Assembly: GCA_016198915.1 (NCBI GenBank)
Contig: JACQHS010000053.1
Location: 1-6,887, forward strand
Direction: 5' to 3'
DNA: 6,887 nt
DNA from: Candidatus Omnitrophota bacterium
GTDB lineage: Bacteria > Omnitrophota > Gorgyraeia > Aquiviventales > Aquiviventaceae
Positions 5,604 through 6,887 of the stretch are shown one piece after another (position 1 is the first letter of the stretch; each line of letters opens with the position of its first letter). A program made the translations under genes and the position numbers. The notes beneath the pieces are model-generated. The model saw only the letters and a program-made list of their open reading frames with translations, was not told the DNA's origin and did not search any database.

Positions 5604-6446
5604 ATGAAGCTGTTCAGCCGTCATCAGCCACGCGCCGGCCGGCGCGGGAAAAGCGACATTCCCGCCGGGCTGTGGACCAAGTGCGAGTCCTGTGCCCAGC
5701 TCATCTACAACAAGGCGCTGGAGGAGAATCTCCGCGTCTGCTCGAAGTGCGACTTCCACTTTCCCCTCACCGCACCACAGCGGATCGCTCTCACCCTGGA
5801 CGAGGGGACCTTCACGGAATGGGACGCGGAGCTCGCACCACTGGATCCGCTCCAGTTTCGCGTCCCGCAGCCGTACGCGGAGAAGGTCACGGAAGAGCAG
5901 CGCGCCTGCGGCATGACCGATGCCTGCCTCACCGGGACCGGAGCGGTCAGCGGGCACCACGTGGTCCTCGGGGTCACCGACTCCCGCTTCATGATGGGCT
6001 CCATGGGATCCGTCGTCGGCGAGAAGCTCACGCGGGCGATTGAGCGGGCCGCGGAAAGCCGCCTGCCGCTCATCATCATCTCCGGCTCCGGCGGCGGTGC
6101 CAGAATGCAGGAAGGAATGCTGAGCCTCATGCAGATGGCAAAGACGTCCAGCGCTCTGATGAAGTTCGACGAACAGGGCGGGCTGTTCCTGTCGGTGCTG
6201 ACCCACCCGACGATGGCGGGGGTGCTGGCGAGCTTCGCCACGCTCGGGGATGTCATCATCGCCGAGCCGAAAGCGCTCATCGGATTCACCGGCCCGCGTG
6301 TCATCGAGCAGACGATCCGTCAGAAACTCCCTGAAGGGTTCCAGCGCTCGGAGTTCCTCCTGGAGCACGGGCTCATTGATCTCATCGTCCATCGACGCGA
6401 CATGAAGGAGACGCTGGCCAAACTGCTGGAGCATTTCCGGAACTAA
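5604..6446 (+). CDS. accD: Acetyl-CoA carboxylase carboxyltransferase subunit beta
   Basis: AccD pairs with AccA to form the carboxyltransferase that moves the carboxyl group from biotin on AccB to acetyl-CoA, making malonyl-CoA for fatty acid synthesis in the cytosol. The 280 residues fit the usual size. An N-terminal zinc ribbon has Cys27, Cys30, Cys46 and Cys49 (CxxC-15-CxxC) after the conserved LWTKCESC. The crotonase-like domain follows, with MGSMGSVVGEK (131-141), the acyl-CoA-binding glycine loop SGSGGGARMQEG (160-171), HPTMAGVLASFA (201-212) and IGFTGPRVIEQTI (226-238). It ends with the typical EHGLIDLIVHRRDM. The ATG is chosen because MKLFSRH precedes the ribbon at the normal distance. 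An AGGAG at 5586-5590 lies 13 bases upstream, rather long spacing. No accA is seen in the window. It overlaps the following ABC ATPase start by one base (TAATG), so the two are probably co-translated. Confidence 0.98.
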   Translation: MKLFSRHQPRAGRRGKSDIPAGLWTKCESCAQLIYNKALEENLRVCSKCDFHFPLTAPQRIALTLDEGTFTEWDAELAPLDPLQFRVPQPYAEKVTEEQRACGMTDACLTGTGAVSGHHVVLGVTDSRFMMGSMGSVVGEKLTRAIERAAESRLPLIIISGSGGGARMQEGMLSLMQMAKTSSALMKFDEQGGLFLSVLTHPTMAGVLASFATLGDVIIAEPKALIGFTGPRVIEQTIRQKLPEGFQRSEFLLEHGLIDLIVHRRDMKETLAKLLEHFRN

Positions 6447-6887
6447 TGGCCGAAGTCAGTCTCCGCAACGTCTCGAAGGATTACCCCGGCGGCGTGGAAG
6501 CCGTGAAGGGTGCGACGCTGAGCGCCAAGAGCCGGGAGTTCCTCGTCATCGTGGGCCCGTCAGGCTGCGGGAAATCCACCCTCCTGCGCATGATCGCGGG
6601 GCTCGAAGAGGCCTCAGGCGGCGAGATTCTCATCGCCGACAAGCTCGTCAACCACGTCCCCCCGAAAGACCGCGACATTGCCATGGTGTTTCAGAACTAC
6701 GCGCTCTACCCTCACATGAGCGTGTTCGAGAACATGGCGTTTGGGCTGCAGCTGCGCGGCTACAGCAAGCGCGAGATCGGCCACCGGGTGCATGAGGCCG
6801 CGGGGATTCTCGGCATTGAACCGCTCCTGGCGCGAAAGCCGAAAGAGCTGTCGGGCGGCGAGCGGCAGCGGGTGGCGGTGGGACGGG
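6446..6887 (+). CDS. ABC transporter ATP-binding protein, MalK/UgpC-like, 3' end cut by window
   Basis: This is the nucleotide-binding subunit of an ABC importer, likely of the MalK/UgpC/MsmK group that powers uptake of sugars or glycerol phosphate at the inner membrane. The first 147 residues are present. They include an A-loop aromatic at Tyr13 (VSKDYPGG), Walker A GPSGCGKST (37-45), a Q-loop with Gln83 in MVFQNYALYPHMSVFENMAFGL, and the signature LSGGERQRVAVGR (135-147). The Cys in Walker A and the PPKDRDIAMVFQNYALYPHM segment are typical of this subfamily. The signature has LSGGE instead of the more common LSGGQ, a frequent and tolerated variant. Walker B, the H-loop and the C-terminal regulatory domain lie past the window end, so the substrate group cannot be confirmed. 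The ATG shares its first base with the accD stop (TAATG), suggesting coupled translation, although no functional link to fatty acid synthesis is obvious. Confidence 0.95.
   Translation, partial: MAEVSLRNVSKDYPGGVEAVKGATLSAKSREFLVIVGPSGCGKSTLLRMIAGLEEASGGEILIADKLVNHVPPKDRDIAMVFQNYALYPHMSVFENMAFGLQLRGYSKREIGHRVHEAAGILGIEPLLARKPKELSGGERQRVAVGR

Noticed and set aside
5592..6434. 280-codon open frame on the - strand covering almost all of accD
   Set aside because: The accD frame carries full family motifs; the antisense frame is explained by GC-rich third positions and has no motif.

Overview
The window is a gene-dense, GC-rich stretch of bacterial chromosome with every gene on the + strand. It suggests an uncultivated, probably Gram-negative bacterium from a deep lineage. 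That placement is only a guess, based on high GC, compact spacing and the gene set; no rRNA or marker in the window allows proper placement. No phage, IS element, CRISPR array, tRNA or rRNA was seen. No stretch of 300 bases or more lacks a gene.

Bases 1-2990 are a chaperone region. It holds the 3' two thirds of dnaK, a small unrecognised four-helix membrane protein gene, and a full-length type I dnaJ with all four zinc-binding CxxCxGxG motifs. A near-perfect hairpin built from 7-bp units sits between the membrane protein gene and dnaJ. A second, unrelated 7-bp-period G-rich array lies inside the dnaK coding sequence, where it encodes the low-complexity tail linker.

Bases 3004-5511 are a tightly packed run: a FmdB-type zinc-ribbon protein, a VanZ-like membrane protein, an unrecognised six-helix membrane protein, and a DUF1015-family protein. 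The VanZ-like gene has an unclear start that may overlap the fmdB-like gene. The six-helix protein shows a clear internal duplication of a His motif and a PCxxSDxxxP motif. Spacing is close enough for one transcript with dnaJ, but no shared function is evident.

Bases 5512-6887 begin with a 92-base gap carrying a plausible sigma70-type promoter. Next comes accD (carboxyltransferase beta subunit of acetyl-CoA carboxylase, fatty acid synthesis). A MalK/UgpC-type ABC transporter ATPase follows, overlapping accD by one base and cut by the window end before its Walker B motif.

Most of this is ordinary housekeeping content. The parts that merit a second look are the two heptamer arrays, the duplicated membrane protein, the VanZ start, and the membrane gene lodged between dnaK and dnaJ.
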